Shown here: positions 45,338 through 54,420 of the stretch, one piece after another
How positions within the stretch are numbered: position 1 is the first letter of the stretch
Layout: each line of letters starts with the position of its first letter
Assembly: GCA_934667175.1 (NCBI GenBank)
Contig: CAKULN010000006.1
Coordinates: 29,417 to 93,416, forward strand
Origin: an uncultured Bacteroidales bacterium
GTDB lineage: Bacteria > Bacteroidota > Bacteroidia > Bacteroidales > UBA932
Length of the DNA: 64,000 bases
Direction of reading: 5' to 3'
Notes under the pieces: generated by a model
The model's input: only the letters and a program-made list of their open reading frames with translations
What the model was told of the DNA's origin: nothing
Database searches by the model: none
Position numbers and translations under genes: made by a program

Positions 45338-45457
45338 AGGACCTTTCAAACCTAATGAATATCAAGAACTTCATGTTTATTTCTTAGAAGTATGGCCTGA
45401 AAAGATCAAGTAAATTAAATATTAAAGGAATATATAAACCCATTAAAGATTTTGAAT

Positions 45458-46885
45458 ATGGAACTATCTCTGATCCTTATCATCGTCGCAGTCATATTCG
45501 TGACATTCTCGGCGATCCTCAGGCGCTACCGCCGCTGCCCTTCCGACAAGGTGATGGTCATCTACGGTAAGACAGGCAAGAACAAGAGCGGTTCAATCTC
45601 TTCGGCCCGTTGCATCCACGGAGGTGCCGCCTTCGTGTGGCCTGTGTTCCAGGACTATGCGTTCCTCGACCTCAAGCCGATCTCCATCGAATGCAACCTG
45701 ACGAACGCGCTTTCCAAGCAGAACATCCGTGTCGATGTGCCTTGCCGCTTCACCGTCGGCATCTCCACCGAGCCGGACAGCATGACAAACGCCGCCGAGA
45801 GGCTTCTCGGACTCTCCATCGACAACATCCAGAACATCGCGACCGACATTCTGTTCGGACAGCTTCGTCTGGTCATCGCCACTATGGACATCGAGGAGAT
45901 CAACTCCGACCGTGACAAATTCCTTGTGGCCGTCAGCCAGAACGTCGAGGCTGAGCTCCGCAAGATCGGTCTGAAGCTCATCAACGTGAACGTGACCGAC
46001 ATCCGCGACGAGTCCGGCTACATCGAGGCCCTCGGTAAGGAGGCCGCCGCGAAGGCCATCAACGACGCCAAGAAGAGCGTCGCCGAGCAGAACCGTTACG
46101 GAGAGATCGGTAAGGCCGAGGCCGACAGGGACAAGGACATCAGAATCGCTGAGACCCAAAGAGATACCCGTATCAAGACCGCAGCCGCCAACGCCCTTGC
46201 TGTGCAGGGAGAGAACACCTCGAAGATCGACATAGCCAACTCCGATGCCCAGCGTCGTGAGAAAGAGGCCGAGGCTGCGCGCATTGCCGTGGCGGCAGAG
46301 AAGGTACAGGCCGCAAAGGCCCTTCAGGAGGCCTACCAGAGTGAGCGTGACGCCGAACTTGCCCGTGCCGAGAGAGAAAGGGCAACCCAACAGGCGAACA
46401 TCGTCGTTCCAGCCCAGATTGACAAGGAAAAACTCATCATCGAGGCTGAGGCCGAGGCCGAGAAGGTCCGCAGGATGGCGAAAGGAGAAGCCGATGCCAT
46501 ATTCGCAAAGATGGACGCCCAGGCCCGTGGTACCCTTGAGATCCTGTCAAAGCAGGCCGAAGGTTTCAACGAGATGGTGCGCGCCGCCGCGGGAGACCCT
46601 CAGAAGGCCGTGCTTATGCTCATCGCCGACAAGCTTCCTGAGCTCGTCAAGACTCAGGTCGAGGCTGTCAAGGGCATAAAGATCGACAAGGTGACCGTCT
46701 GGGACGGCAATGGCGAAGGCAAGAACGGCAAGACATCCACCGCTAACTTCATCTCCGGTCTGATGGGCTCCGTACCTCCGCTACAGGATCTGTTCAACAT
46801 GGCCGGAATGAATCTTCCTGAATATCTCAAAGGCAAGGAAGCCAAGCCGGAAGAGCAGACTCAGGAAGAATCCGCAGAAAAATAA
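45458..46885 (+). CDS. Flotillin-like SPFH/band 7 protein
   Basis: 475 residues from ATG 45458 (a TTG two codons earlier is in frame but less likely). An N-terminal membrane anchor (residues 3-21), an SPFH domain (about 25-210: DKVMVIYGKTG, FTVGISTEPDS, INVNVTDIRDESGY), a long alanine/glutamate-rich coiled coil (about 215-400) and a C-terminal tail with VPPLQDLFNMAG. Flotillins oligomerise in the inner membrane and scaffold microdomains. Paired with the NfeD-like gene before it; a small HTH gene starts 5 bp after its stop. Confidence 0.9.
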   Translation: MELSLILIIVAVIFVTFSAILRRYRRCPSDKVMVIYGKTGKNKSGSISSARCIHGGAAFVWPVFQDYAFLDLKPISIECNLTNALSKQNIRVDVPCRFTVGISTEPDSMTNAAERLLGLSIDNIQNIATDILFGQLRLVIATMDIEEINSDRDKFLVAVSQNVEAELRKIGLKLINVNVTDIRDESGYIEALGKEAAAKAINDAKKSVAEQNRYGEIGKAEADRDKDIRIAETQRDTRIKTAAANALAVQGENTSKIDIANSDAQRREKEAEAARIAVAAEKVQAAKALQEAYQSERDAELARAERERATQQANIVVPAQIDKEKLIIEAEAEAEKVRRMAKGEADAIFAKMDAQARGTLEILSKQAEGFNEMVRAAAGDPQKAVLMLIADKLPELVKTQVEAVKGIKIDKVTVWDGNGEGKNGKTSTANFISGLMGSVPPLQDLFNMAGMNLPEYLKGKEAKPEEQTQEESAEK

Positions 46886-46890
46886 TCGTC

Positions 46891-47136
46891 ATGCCGATAG
46901 TAGTAAATGTCGATGTGATGCTGGCCAGACGGAAAATGACTTCCGCCGAGCTGGCCGAAAAGATCGGGATTTCGGCGGTCAACCTGTCGATTCTGAAGAC
47001 AGGAAAGGCCAAGGGTGTCCGGTTCAGCACACTCGATGCGCTCTGCAAGGCATTGGACTGTCAACCTGGAGACTTGCTGGAGTTCAGAGAGGCCACCGAG
47101 TGGTCCCCCACGCTCTTGTCGGAAAACGAAAAGTGA
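46891..47136 (+). CDS. Small Xre-like HTH regulator (copy A)
   Basis: 81 residues, nearly all helix-turn-helix: MTSAELAEKIGISAVNLSIL then STLDALCKALDCQPGDLLE. It resembles YozG-type small repressors. Five bases after the flotillin stop, so probably co-transcribed. A close paralogue lies at 52447-52656; the two share an almost identical opening (MPIVVNVDVMLA) and core, differing mainly at the tail, where this copy has about ten extra residues. Confidence 0.82.
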   Translation: MPIVVNVDVMLARRKMTSAELAEKIGISAVNLSILKTGKAKGVRFSTLDALCKALDCQPGDLLEFREATEWSPTLLSENEK

Positions 47137-47169
47137 AAGTTTTTCGATAAAGTAATAGTTATCTTTCAA

Positions 47170-47195
47170 GGGACGGCATACGGGCCGTTCCTTTT
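47170..47195 (+). terminator. Rho-independent terminator after HTH copy A
   Basis: Stem GGGACGGC/GCCGTTCC (one G-T pair) with a six-base loop followed by TTTT, 34 bp after the stop codon. Confidence 0.65.
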
Positions 47196-47198
47196 CGT

Positions 47199-47206
47199 TA
47201 TATTTG
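47199..47206 (+). promoter_or_regulatory. Promoter -7 box for the tandem esterase gene
   Basis: TATATTTG, 85 bp before the ATG at 47292, directly after the terminator. Confidence 0.45.
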
Positions 47207-47291
47207 CACAACGAACCATGTGGCAGTAAACCACTCTGCCTAATTATGGTTTGCAGACATATTCATAGACTGAAATCTAAAAACAGATTAT

Positions 47292-49394
47292 ATGAAGAGG
47301 ACAATTATCCTTGTGGCCGTCATGGCGGCGGTCGTCTGCGTCGGAACGGATGCGTCCGCGCAGAGAAAAACAAAGAAAAGCCAATTGATTCTCGACGGGA
47401 CGGTGGTCAATGTCAATCCGTTGGCAAGGACATCACCGGTCGAGGAAAAACTGAAGGCCAAAAACACTCCGGGGATTGAATATGCTCCCACAAAGACCGT
47501 CTATCTCTATCCAAAGGGACAGGGAGTGGATCAGGGAATAGTCGAGAACGGCGTGGCTGTGACCAAGGGGCCGCTTGTGTCAAACGGGCTCGAAGGTCCG
47601 GAAAAGGCAGGTGGCTGGGGATTCATCTCCAATGTGACCGACAGCGCGCGTATCGACATATTCATGCCTGAGAAACCGAACGGGCAGATGGTCATCGCCT
47701 GTCCAGGCGGCGGGTACTCAGGCATTTCCGCTTGGAACGAAGGGACTTACGTAGCGAAATGGCTGAATGACAGAAATATAGCTTGCGCCGTGTTGAAATA
47801 CCGCCTACCGAACGGACACCGTCAGGTTCCGCTTCAGGACGTGCAAAACGCATTCCGCTACTGCCGCCATCATTCACAGGATTGGGGCATCAAGCAGATC
47901 GGCGTTATGGGATTCTCGGCTGGAGGACACCTTGCCAGCACGGCGGAGACCATGTACGTGGACTCCACGACAAGGCCTGACTTCGCTGCACTCATCTACC
48001 CTGTCATTATTATGGACGAGAAAGCCACCCACCAAGGCTCCGTGGACAATCTCCTCGGTGGTGAGGCCTCATGGACAGGCAGGGAAGACAAAGCATTCGC
48101 CCAATGGTACAATGGGTTGAATGAATATGACGGATTGAAAAGAATGTACACAACCTACCACGATGTCACCCCTACCACTCCCCCGACATTCATCGGTGTG
48201 AGCACTTATGACAAGACCGTTCCGGTTGTCAGCTCAGTGAAGTTCTATCAGGCTCTCGTCAGGAACAAGGTTCCGGCCGAGTTCCACATCTATCCTCAGG
48301 GCGGTCACGGCTGGGGATTCACGGATCTGAGCATCGGTCTTGACCCTAAAGTCTGCAAGGATAACCTCGGATCATGCAGACCGGAGTTCTCCGCGGCTTT
48401 GGAAAGATGGCTAGGACAGCAGTTAGAAAGAGTGAACGGCAAGAAAGAGTCGCCGAAAGTCGCCCGGGAGCAGTTCACCCGCAAGCCGGACAAGGTTGTT
48501 TATCTGTACCCGGAGGGTCAGAATGTAGACAAGGGCATAGAAGGCATCACACTCGGTCCAGGCGAGAGCAACGGCTGCACAAAGAAAGAGGAGTTAACTA
48601 AGGACATGAACCTGAAGTTCACCGGGGACAGCGCAAGGTTCGAGCTATATCTGGCGAAGAATCCCAACGGGAAGATGGTCATCATCTGTCCGGGCGGAGC
48701 CTATTGGTTCACGGCTTATGTGCATGAAGGTCAGTATGCGGCCGAATGGCTCAACAGTCAGGGAATCAGCGCGGCCGTCTTGAAATATCGTCTGCCGTAC
48801 GGTCACTGGAACGTACCTCTGAACGATGTGCAGAATGTTTTCCGCTACTGCCGTCATTACGCTCCGGAGTGGGGCGTGAAACAGATCGGTGTGATGGGAT
48901 TCTCGGCCGGAGGACATCTTGCGGCGACAGCATCCACACAATACATAGATGCCGTGACAAGGCCAGATTTCTCCATCCTTGTCTATCCGGTCATCTCCTC
49001 TGAGCCAGGTGTCGGACACGAGGGAAGTTTCAACAACCTTATCGGTACAGAGAAAGGTTGGTACAACAGAAAGGGCAAGGACTTCGAGACATGGGACGAG
49101 GGCAAGAGGAAGTACGAGGCACTCAAGGAAAGATATTCTTTGGACAAGCAGGTCAGCGCAGACACGCCGAAGACATTCATCATATTCAGTTCCAATGATT
49201 ATGGTGTTCCGCCGGAGAACGAGGTGCGCTACTTCAACGCCCTCGTGAAGAACGGAGTGCCTTGCGAGATGCACGCCTTTCCGGGTGGCGGCCACGGCTA
49301 CGGTTTCAGCAACGTCAAGTACGGTAGCGACGCTATTCAGGAATATAGGGACGACTTCCTCGCCTCTATGGCACGCTTCCTCAAGGAGCTTTAG
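47292..49394 (+). CDS. Secreted tandem alpha/beta-hydrolase (two esterase domains)
   Basis: 700 residues with signal peptide (ending DASAQ). Two homologous alpha/beta-hydrolase domains, about 70-385 and 400-700. Each has an oxyanion motif (CPGGGYSGIS; CPGGAYWFTA), the nucleophile motif MGFSAGGHLA (serine near 209 and 537), an acid region (STYDKTVP; SSNDYGVP) and the catalytic histidine (GGHGWGF; GGHGYGF). All six catalytic positions are present, so both halves may be active. Related proteins act as carbohydrate esterases such as acetylxylan esterases. It stands alone after its own promoter and before REP and terminator sequences. Confidence 0.85.
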   Translation: MKRTIILVAVMAAVVCVGTDASAQRKTKKSQLILDGTVVNVNPLARTSPVEEKLKAKNTPGIEYAPTKTVYLYPKGQGVDQGIVENGVAVTKGPLVSNGLEGPEKAGGWGFISNVTDSARIDIFMPEKPNGQMVIACPGGGYSGISAWNEGTYVAKWLNDRNIACAVLKYRLPNGHRQVPLQDVQNAFRYCRHHSQDWGIKQIGVMGFSAGGHLASTAETMYVDSTTRPDFAALIYPVIIMDEKATHQGSVDNLLGGEASWTGREDKAFAQWYNGLNEYDGLKRMYTTYHDVTPTTPPTFIGVSTYDKTVPVVSSVKFYQALVRNKVPAEFHIYPQGGHGWGFTDLSIGLDPKVCKDNLGSCRPEFSAALERWLGQQLERVNGKKESPKVAREQFTRKPDKVVYLYPEGQNVDKGIEGITLGPGESNGCTKKEELTKDMNLKFTGDSARFELYLAKNPNGKMVIICPGGAYWFTAYVHEGQYAAEWLNSQGISAAVLKYRLPYGHWNVPLNDVQNVFRYCRHYAPEWGVKQIGVMGFSAGGHLAATASTQYIDAVTRPDFSILVYPVISSEPGVGHEGSFNNLIGTEKGWYNRKGKDFETWDEGKRKYEALKERYSLDKQVSADTPKTFIIFSSNDYGVPPENEVRYFNALVKNGVPCEMHAFPGGGHGYGFSNVKYGSDAIQEYRDDFLASMARFLKEL

Positions 49395-49410
49395 CAGAGG
49401 TCGCTTCGAT

Positions 49411-49496
49411 GCTTCGACAGGCTCAGCAACCACAAGCTCAGCGACCACAAGCTCGCAACGATCACATAGCATGTCGGTCGCTGAGCTTGTCGAAGC
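49411..49496. repeat. REP-like inverted repeat, copy 1
   Basis: Left arm 49411-49431 (GCTTCGACAGGCTCAGCAAC...) pairs with right arm 49476-49496 (19 of 21 bases); an extra partial arm AAGCTCAGCGACC lies between. The motif matches the second copy at 52804-52853. Just after the esterase stop codon. Confidence 0.7.
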
Positions 49497-49529
49497 GCCA
49501 AAAAGCAAAAACACAATAACAAACAAATA

Positions 49530-49560
49530 GAGCCATCCTCAAATCGGGGATGGCTCTTTT
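49530..49560 (+). terminator. Rho-independent terminator after the esterase gene
   Basis: Perfect nine-base stem GAGCCATCC/GGATGGCTC followed by TTTT. The other strand has A/T-rich flank too, so it may also stop the converging M16 transcript. Confidence 0.75.
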
Positions 49561-49600
49561 CATTATGCCGGACGGAATGTCCGGGAATATATTCGTAAAA

Positions 49601-52426
49601 CTACTCGGCCTCGGTGGTTTCGCCCGGCATCATCACGACCTCGACGAAATTGCCGGAGTTGTAGAGCCTTGCCGCGGCCTCACGGATGGCGTCTTTGGTC
49701 ATGCCATTTACTGCGGCCTCCCATTCCTTGTCGTAGTCGTAGCCACTGCGGAAGTAGCGGAGCAGGTCTGACAGCCAGTAAGAGTTGTTGATCCGGCTCT
49801 CAGGAACATTCTTCTTGAAATGCTCGATGGTCCTTGTGAACTGCTCATCGGTCGGACCGTCCTCGGCGAGTTTCTTGAAACCGTCCTGTGCGAGGGTTCT
49901 GAGCTTCTCAGCGAGGGCAGGCTTGCAGTTAAAATAAACCTGTAGGAGATACCTCCCGTTAGGGTCCTTGCGGGCATCCGCAACTGTGGAGGCACCGTAC
50001 GTTCCGCCCTCATCCTCACGGAGAGTGTCGGTGTAGATCTGATCCAGAATATAGCTGACAGCGCTGGCAAGGGTCTGATCCTTTACAGAGAACGGACGGT
50101 AGTCGCTATAGACCTGAAGGACAGTGGTCAACGGGGTTTCCATCTTCTGATCGAAGACATCGACAACCTTGCCTTTGACAAGCTGAGGCTGCACATCAGC
50201 CCACTTGGCAGCCTTCTTGCCCTTAGGCAGAGAACCGATATATTTCTCAACCAATGGCTTGAGAGTCTCAAGGTTTACATCACCGACAATCACCATAGTG
50301 GCGCCGGCGACATCGGCGAACAGCTTGCGGTAATTCTTCTCGATGGTCTGGAGGTTTGCCTTTTCAAGCTTCTCCATGGAAAGCACCTCGTTCCTAGGAT
50401 CGTCATTGTAGAGGACCTTGGTGAATCTCTTCTGGAAAGCGAAGTTAGGAGTGTTTTCCAGGTTCGGAAGCACGGCCTTGATCTGTGCGGTTGCGTTGTC
50501 ATATTCCTCCTGATCGAAGCGAGGATCAGTAAACTCAAGGTAGAGAAGCTGGAAAGCGGTTTCCAGATCCTTTACTGAAGAGTTGCCAGAAATTCCGTTG
50601 TAAAGGTCGTCAATGAAAGGATTGACGCTGACCATCTTGCCAGAAAGCATCTTGGAAAGTTCGGTTCCTTTGAATTTCGACAAACCCTGCGCACTCTGGA
50701 AGACACTGAATATACTGCCGTCGAATGAAGGCAGATCCTCCGTCGGGATAAGGCTTTCTCCGCCTGCTTTATAGAAAGAGAAAAGTATCTGATCCTTCTT
50801 GTGGTCGGTAGGAAGAACGACAACCCTCGCACCGTTGGAGAGAATCCACTCTGTGGCGCCATAGATCGTCTTGGATGTCTTCTTCACCTTGCCTCCAGCC
50901 AGTGTGGAAGGATCCATCAAAGGCTCGTTGGAAGTCTCCTCGACAGGAGCTTCGATCTCGGACTTCTTCACTTCCTCTACGACCTGAAGCAGTTGCTCTG
51001 TCGTCGGAGTCGCAATCCCTTCCTTCTCAGGACCGCTGTAGATGACAACAAGGCTGTTCTGGTCAGCGAAAGCCTGAGTCAGAACCTGATTCATCACCTG
51101 AGCGTTGATCTGACCGAAGATTGCCTTGACAAGTTCCAGTTTTGTCGCCGGCTCAAGGATGGCATAACTGCTGAAGAAATTGCTGATCAGAGGGTTGACA
51201 AACTCGCTGTTCTTACGGGTGTCCGCCTGGTTGGCGGCCTTCTCATAGTAAGCGATGATGTTGTCCTTGGCCCTGTTCACCTCACCTTCGGTGAATCCGT
51301 ATCTCTTCATTCTTTCAAGCTCGGTCACAAAGGCTTTGAATCCTCCGAGAATGTTATCCTCTTTCAGGGAGACATTTCCGTCAGCGCCCTCGATGACCTC
51401 ACAGAGCTTTCCGAATCCGAAGCTGCCATAAAGGAATGGGGCGTCAGCCTTGGATGTGATGTCATTGAAACGCTCGCTCATCACAGACTGCACCACGTTC
51501 TCGATCAAGTCGTTCATCAGACCTATGGCGGTGGCGTTCAGCGACTCGTCACGAGCTTCGCTTTCCCAGACCATCTCTACTGACGGAGATGTGGTCTCCG
51601 GGTCAGTTATCACAGCCACACGCGGCTCAGTGAACTCTTTGAACTGAATCTTCTCCTTGGCCTTAGGGTTCACGGCGGCAGGAATGTCAGCGAATATCGA
51701 CTTGATCTTTCCCTCAACAGCATCCACATCGATGTCTCCTACAACTATGACGGCCTGCATGTCAGGACGATACCATGTCTGATAGAAGTTCACGAGGCTC
51801 TCAGGCTTGAAGGTCTCAAGGTTCTCTTTGCTTCCGATAAGGGTGCAGGTGGCGTACTTGGTGTCACCGTAGAGGTAAGGAAGGGACTTCTCAAAAGTTC
51901 TCCAACCGGCATTCCTGCGGGAACGCCTCTCCTCGATGATCACCGGACGCTCCTTGTCAATCTCGGCAGGATCGTTGGTCACGAAATGTGAATAGTCGTG
52001 AAGGATCAGAAGGCAGGTGTCCACAACCGATTCCCTTACCAAAGGAATATTGTTGAGCATATATGTGGTCTGGTCAATGCCAGTGGAAGCGTTCACATTC
52101 CCACCGAAAGAAGCTCCGATGCTCTGGAGCCAGTTCAGTATGCCCTTCCCTGGAAAATTCTTGGTACCGTTGAAGCACATGTGCTCAAGGAAGTGCGCGA
52201 GACCGTCCTGGTCAGGAGTCTCCTGAATAGCTCCGACATTGGTGGCGAGGTAGAACTCTGCCCTGCCAGCAGGTTTGTCATTGTGTCTGATGTAGTAGGT
52301 CAGACCGTTCTCCAGCTTGCCGACCCTGACCGACGGGTCATTCGGAAGCTGCTGCATCTGCGCGCTTACCACGAATGCCGAAGCACTCAGAAGGAAAGCG
52401 GAGACTAAAATCAAAAATCTTTTCAT
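49601..52426 (-). CDS. M16-family zinc protease, periplasmic
   Basis: 941 residues, signal peptide ending FVVSA|Q. Four-domain insulinase/pitrilysin architecture: the inverted zinc motif HFLEH is near residue 77 (GLAHFLEHMCFNG) with the third ligand in EIDKERPVIIEE about 75 residues later; the second half (from about 540) is the inactive partner with MVIVGDVNLETL. Bacteroidota carry several such periplasmic proteases, which degrade peptides enclosed between the two halves. HTH copy B lies 20 bp upstream on the same strand. Confidence 0.93.
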   Translation of the reverse strand: MKRFLILVSAFLLSASAFVVSAQMQQLPNDPSVRVGKLENGLTYYIRHNDKPAGRAEFYLATNVGAIQETPDQDGLAHFLEHMCFNGTKNFPGKGILNWLQSIGASFGGNVNASTGIDQTTYMLNNIPLVRESVVDTCLLILHDYSHFVTNDPAEIDKERPVIIEERRSRRNAGWRTFEKSLPYLYGDTKYATCTLIGSKENLETFKPESLVNFYQTWYRPDMQAVIVVGDIDVDAVEGKIKSIFADIPAAVNPKAKEKIQFKEFTEPRVAVITDPETTSPSVEMVWESEARDESLNATAIGLMNDLIENVVQSVMSERFNDITSKADAPFLYGSFGFGKLCEVIEGADGNVSLKEDNILGGFKAFVTELERMKRYGFTEGEVNRAKDNIIAYYEKAANQADTRKNSEFVNPLISNFFSSYAILEPATKLELVKAIFGQINAQVMNQVLTQAFADQNSLVVIYSGPEKEGIATPTTEQLLQVVEEVKKSEIEAPVEETSNEPLMDPSTLAGGKVKKTSKTIYGATEWILSNGARVVVLPTDHKKDQILFSFYKAGGESLIPTEDLPSFDGSIFSVFQSAQGLSKFKGTELSKMLSGKMVSVNPFIDDLYNGISGNSSVKDLETAFQLLYLEFTDPRFDQEEYDNATAQIKAVLPNLENTPNFAFQKRFTKVLYNDDPRNEVLSMEKLEKANLQTIEKNYRKLFADVAGATMVIVGDVNLETLKPLVEKYIGSLPKGKKAAKWADVQPQLVKGKVVDVFDQKMETPLTTVLQVYSDYRPFSVKDQTLASAVSYILDQIYTDTLREDEGGTYGASTVADARKDPNGRYLLQVYFNCKPALAEKLRTLAQDGFKKLAEDGPTDEQFTRTIEHFKKNVPESRINNSYWLSDLLRYFRSGYDYDKEWEAAVNGMTKDAIREAAARLYNSGNFVEVVMMPGETTEAE

Positions 52427-52446
52427 ACTAATCTATATTAGGATTA

Positions 52447-52656
52447 TTATTGTTCATCAATATATTCAAGAATATCCCCGGGCTGGCAATCCAACGCCCT
52501 GCACACAGCCTCCAAAGTGGAGAATCTGACGGCCTTTGCCTTTCCTGTCTTCAGAATGGAAAGGTTGGCGGGAGTGATTCCGATCTTCTCGGCAAGTGCT
52601 GCGGATGACATCTTCCGCTTTGCCAGCATGACATCGACATTGACTACTATAGGCAT
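52447..52656 (-). CDS. Small Xre-like HTH regulator (copy B)
   Basis: 69 residues from ATG 52656 (an in-frame ATG at 52665 adds MND; the paralogue at 46891 starts at the equivalent MPIVV). HTH core SSAALAEKIGITPANLSIL and CRALDCQPGDILEY. It precedes the M16 protease gene by 20 bp on the same strand, so both may share a transcript. Confidence 0.82.
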   Translation of the reverse strand: MPIVVNVDVMLAKRKMSSAALAEKIGITPANLSILKTGKAKAVRFSTLEAVCRALDCQPGDILEYIDEQ

Positions 52657-52706
52657 ATCATTCAATTTTCAGCACGGCAAACTTACATCAAAATATTCGT
52701 TATTCC

Positions 52707-52714
52707 AAATATAT
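52707..52714 (-). promoter_or_regulatory. Promoter -7 box for HTH copy B and M16 protease
   Basis: The minus strand reads TATATTTG, 50 bp before the HTH start. Another TATATTTG lies on the plus strand at 52780-52787, reading into the REP and palindrome. Confidence 0.45.
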
Positions 52715-52803
52715 TTTCCGATTTTCGATAAATATTTATTGAATATGTCAACTCCAGCGAAAATTGAGGCAAAAAACGTTATATTTGTAGGGCAAAACGG
52801 TCA

Positions 52804-52853
52804 CTTCGACAAGCTCAGTGACCGCAGTGCCTCGGTCGCTGAGCTTGTCGAAG
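52804..52853. repeat. REP-like inverted repeat, copy 2
   Basis: Arms 52804-52824 and 52833-52853 pair at 20 of 21 bases around an eight-base loop; the sequence (CTTCGACAAGCTCAGTGACC) matches copy 1 at 49411-49496. Confidence 0.75.
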
Positions 52854-52872
52854 CGCCGAAGCGACCAACCGC

Positions 52873-53040
52873 TAAGAAGCTGTTTGATTTGTTTGTTTGA
52901 AGATTTGAGAGTGAAAAACTTCAGTTTTGACCGCTTCTTCCAAGGAGGATAGCGGTGCTATCTGACTGAAGAAGCGGGAAGAAGATGAAGATTTTTTCAC
53001 CTCAAAGAACATTTCAAGCAAATCAAAACAGCTTCTCAGA
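52873..53040. repeat. 168-bp imperfect palindrome (MITE-like or structured RNA)
   Basis: The left arm (52873-52940) and reverse complement of the right arm (52967-53040) align through most of their length: AAGAAGCTG-TTTGATTTG, GTGAAAAA and CGCTTCTTC blocks correspond. The centre holds a smaller perfect hairpin GATAGC-GGT-GCTATC. It is 36 bp before the LysR gene and directly after REP copy 2. No ORF or transposase inside. Confidence 0.65.
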
Positions 53041-53076
53041 AACAACAACAAAGCTGGAACGAAAAGTTAAAGAACA

Positions 53077-53907
53077 ATGTTCGAGGATTTCAAACTGAAA
53101 GTCTTTATGGCAGTGGCCGAAAACGGCAGCTTCACCATCGCGGCGAAGGTGCTTGGCGTCACACAGCCTGCCGTGAGCCAGAACATAGCCGAACTTGAAA
53201 GGGCCATGGGGACTGAACTGTTCACCAGAGGCAAAGGCGCGGTGACCCTGACTGCGGCAGGAATCACTTTCAAGGAATATGCGGAAAAGATTCTGTACTG
53301 GTACTCAGCGGCAGGGCGTATGTTCGGTCCTTCCGGCAAGATCACCGTCAACAAACCTGTCAGAATCTCCGCTGACGGATTCATCGCCAGCCATATCATG
53401 CCCGATGCACTTGCCAAACTCTTGACCTTCAATCCTTCTTTGACATTCTCTATTCAAAGGATCTCTTCAGGTGATGATTCAGACATAAGGATTTACGCCA
53501 AAAGACACGTGATTGAACCGTCATTCGAGGACATCGGCACATTTCTGTTCAGTGTCACGGCATCAGCGGTAAGCTCCAACCCGGCATATTCAAAAATCAC
53601 AGAACTGACAGGCCTTCCGCAGAGCGACAGACTTGCGGTTCCGGAGATATATTCAGAGATTCTGCCGCTGGATTTGAAGGCTCGCGTGGCAGTCGTGTCG
53701 GATTCGGTCGAGACCATCGAGAAACTGGTGATGGACTCCCCTGACATCATCGGACTCCTCCCACTCCCTGCTGTACCTCAAGACCTCTTCGTGCTTTCTA
53801 TTCCCCTGCCCGACTTAACTTTCGACGTGCATCTTGAAGCCTCGGATGCCACAAATCCAATCGCCTCCACCCTCCAGCGTATCCTTTGCGACCAATATCC
53901 GGCATAA
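53077..53907 (+). CDS. LysR-family transcriptional regulator
   Basis: 276 residues. N-terminal winged HTH (residues about 3-62: GSFTIAAKVLGVTQPAVSQN, ELFTRGKGAVTLT) followed by a coiled linker and an effector-binding domain with reduced length and little similarity to named subfamilies. The family usually controls a nearby gene in response to a small ligand; the adjacent genes (a decayed fragment and the ferredoxin) give no clear target. Upstream lies the long palindrome. Confidence 0.88.
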   Translation: MFEDFKLKVFMAVAENGSFTIAAKVLGVTQPAVSQNIAELERAMGTELFTRGKGAVTLTAAGITFKEYAEKILYWYSAAGRMFGPSGKITVNKPVRISADGFIASHIMPDALAKLLTFNPSLTFSIQRISSGDDSDIRIYAKRHVIEPSFEDIGTFLFSVTASAVSSNPAYSKITELTGLPQSDRLAVPEIYSEILPLDLKARVAVVSDSVETIEKLVMDSPDIIGLLPLPAVPQDLFVLSIPLPDLTFDVHLEASDATNPIASTLQRILCDQYPA

Positions 53908-53911
53908 GGGA

Positions 53912-54289
53912 CTAATCCTCCTTGCCTTCGAGGATCAATGAGACAAGATCTTCGACATCCTCGTTTGCTATCTCTAAATCAAAAGCCTCAGGATCAAACG
54001 ATTCTCCTTTCCGTAGTCCGAGCCATTCCTCATAGGAGGCCTTCTCTTCCGGATCATCAATCTTCCCGGACAGGATGTCAAGCATTTGCGCATAGCCCCA
54101 AACGCCACCGACATCTTCCGGAGGGCAGGCCCCTTTGCCTGATGTCACACAAATATCCTCACCAAGCAAAGGTTCGTCACTGACCGACGAGACTCTGACA
54201 TTGTGAATCCAGCCATCTCCGAAATACCCGGGCAATCTTTCCTGATCACCTTTTTGAGTGTTAAATAAAGATTTACAAAACGCTTTCAT
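53912..54289 (-). pseudogene. Remnant of a plasmid pRiA4b ORF-3-like protein
   Basis: From ATG 54289, 125 codons. The last 110 match the C-terminal half of the pRiA4b ORF-3 family: GYFGDGWIHNVRV, then GACPPEDVGGVWGYAQML and FDPEAFDLEIANEDV. The N-terminal half of the family is absent. The frame stays open to 54583 only because the tandem array there happens to lack stops; that part is not family-like. It converges with the LysR gene, 4 bp between stop codons. Probably decayed. Confidence 0.65.
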
Positions 54290-54420
54290 CTCCAAGTTGG
54301 TCAGAAGCACCTGTATTGCATATTGACGTGAAAATCTTGCTCCTTTAGATTCGAGTTTTTCAGCCCAATCCGGCCTCCATGGGCATAGGTACGTTGTATG
54401 GCTGAAAGTGTTTTGTAAAA

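Noticed and set aside
45593..46390. 265-codon open frame antisense to the flotillin gene
   Set aside because: Shadow of a high-GC, alanine/glutamate-rich coiled-coil gene; composition is low-complexity and no domain fits, while the sense protein is clear.
48645..49526. 293-codon open frame antisense to the esterase, running into the REP
   Set aside because: Mirror of a real gene; its end is encoded by the REP hairpin.
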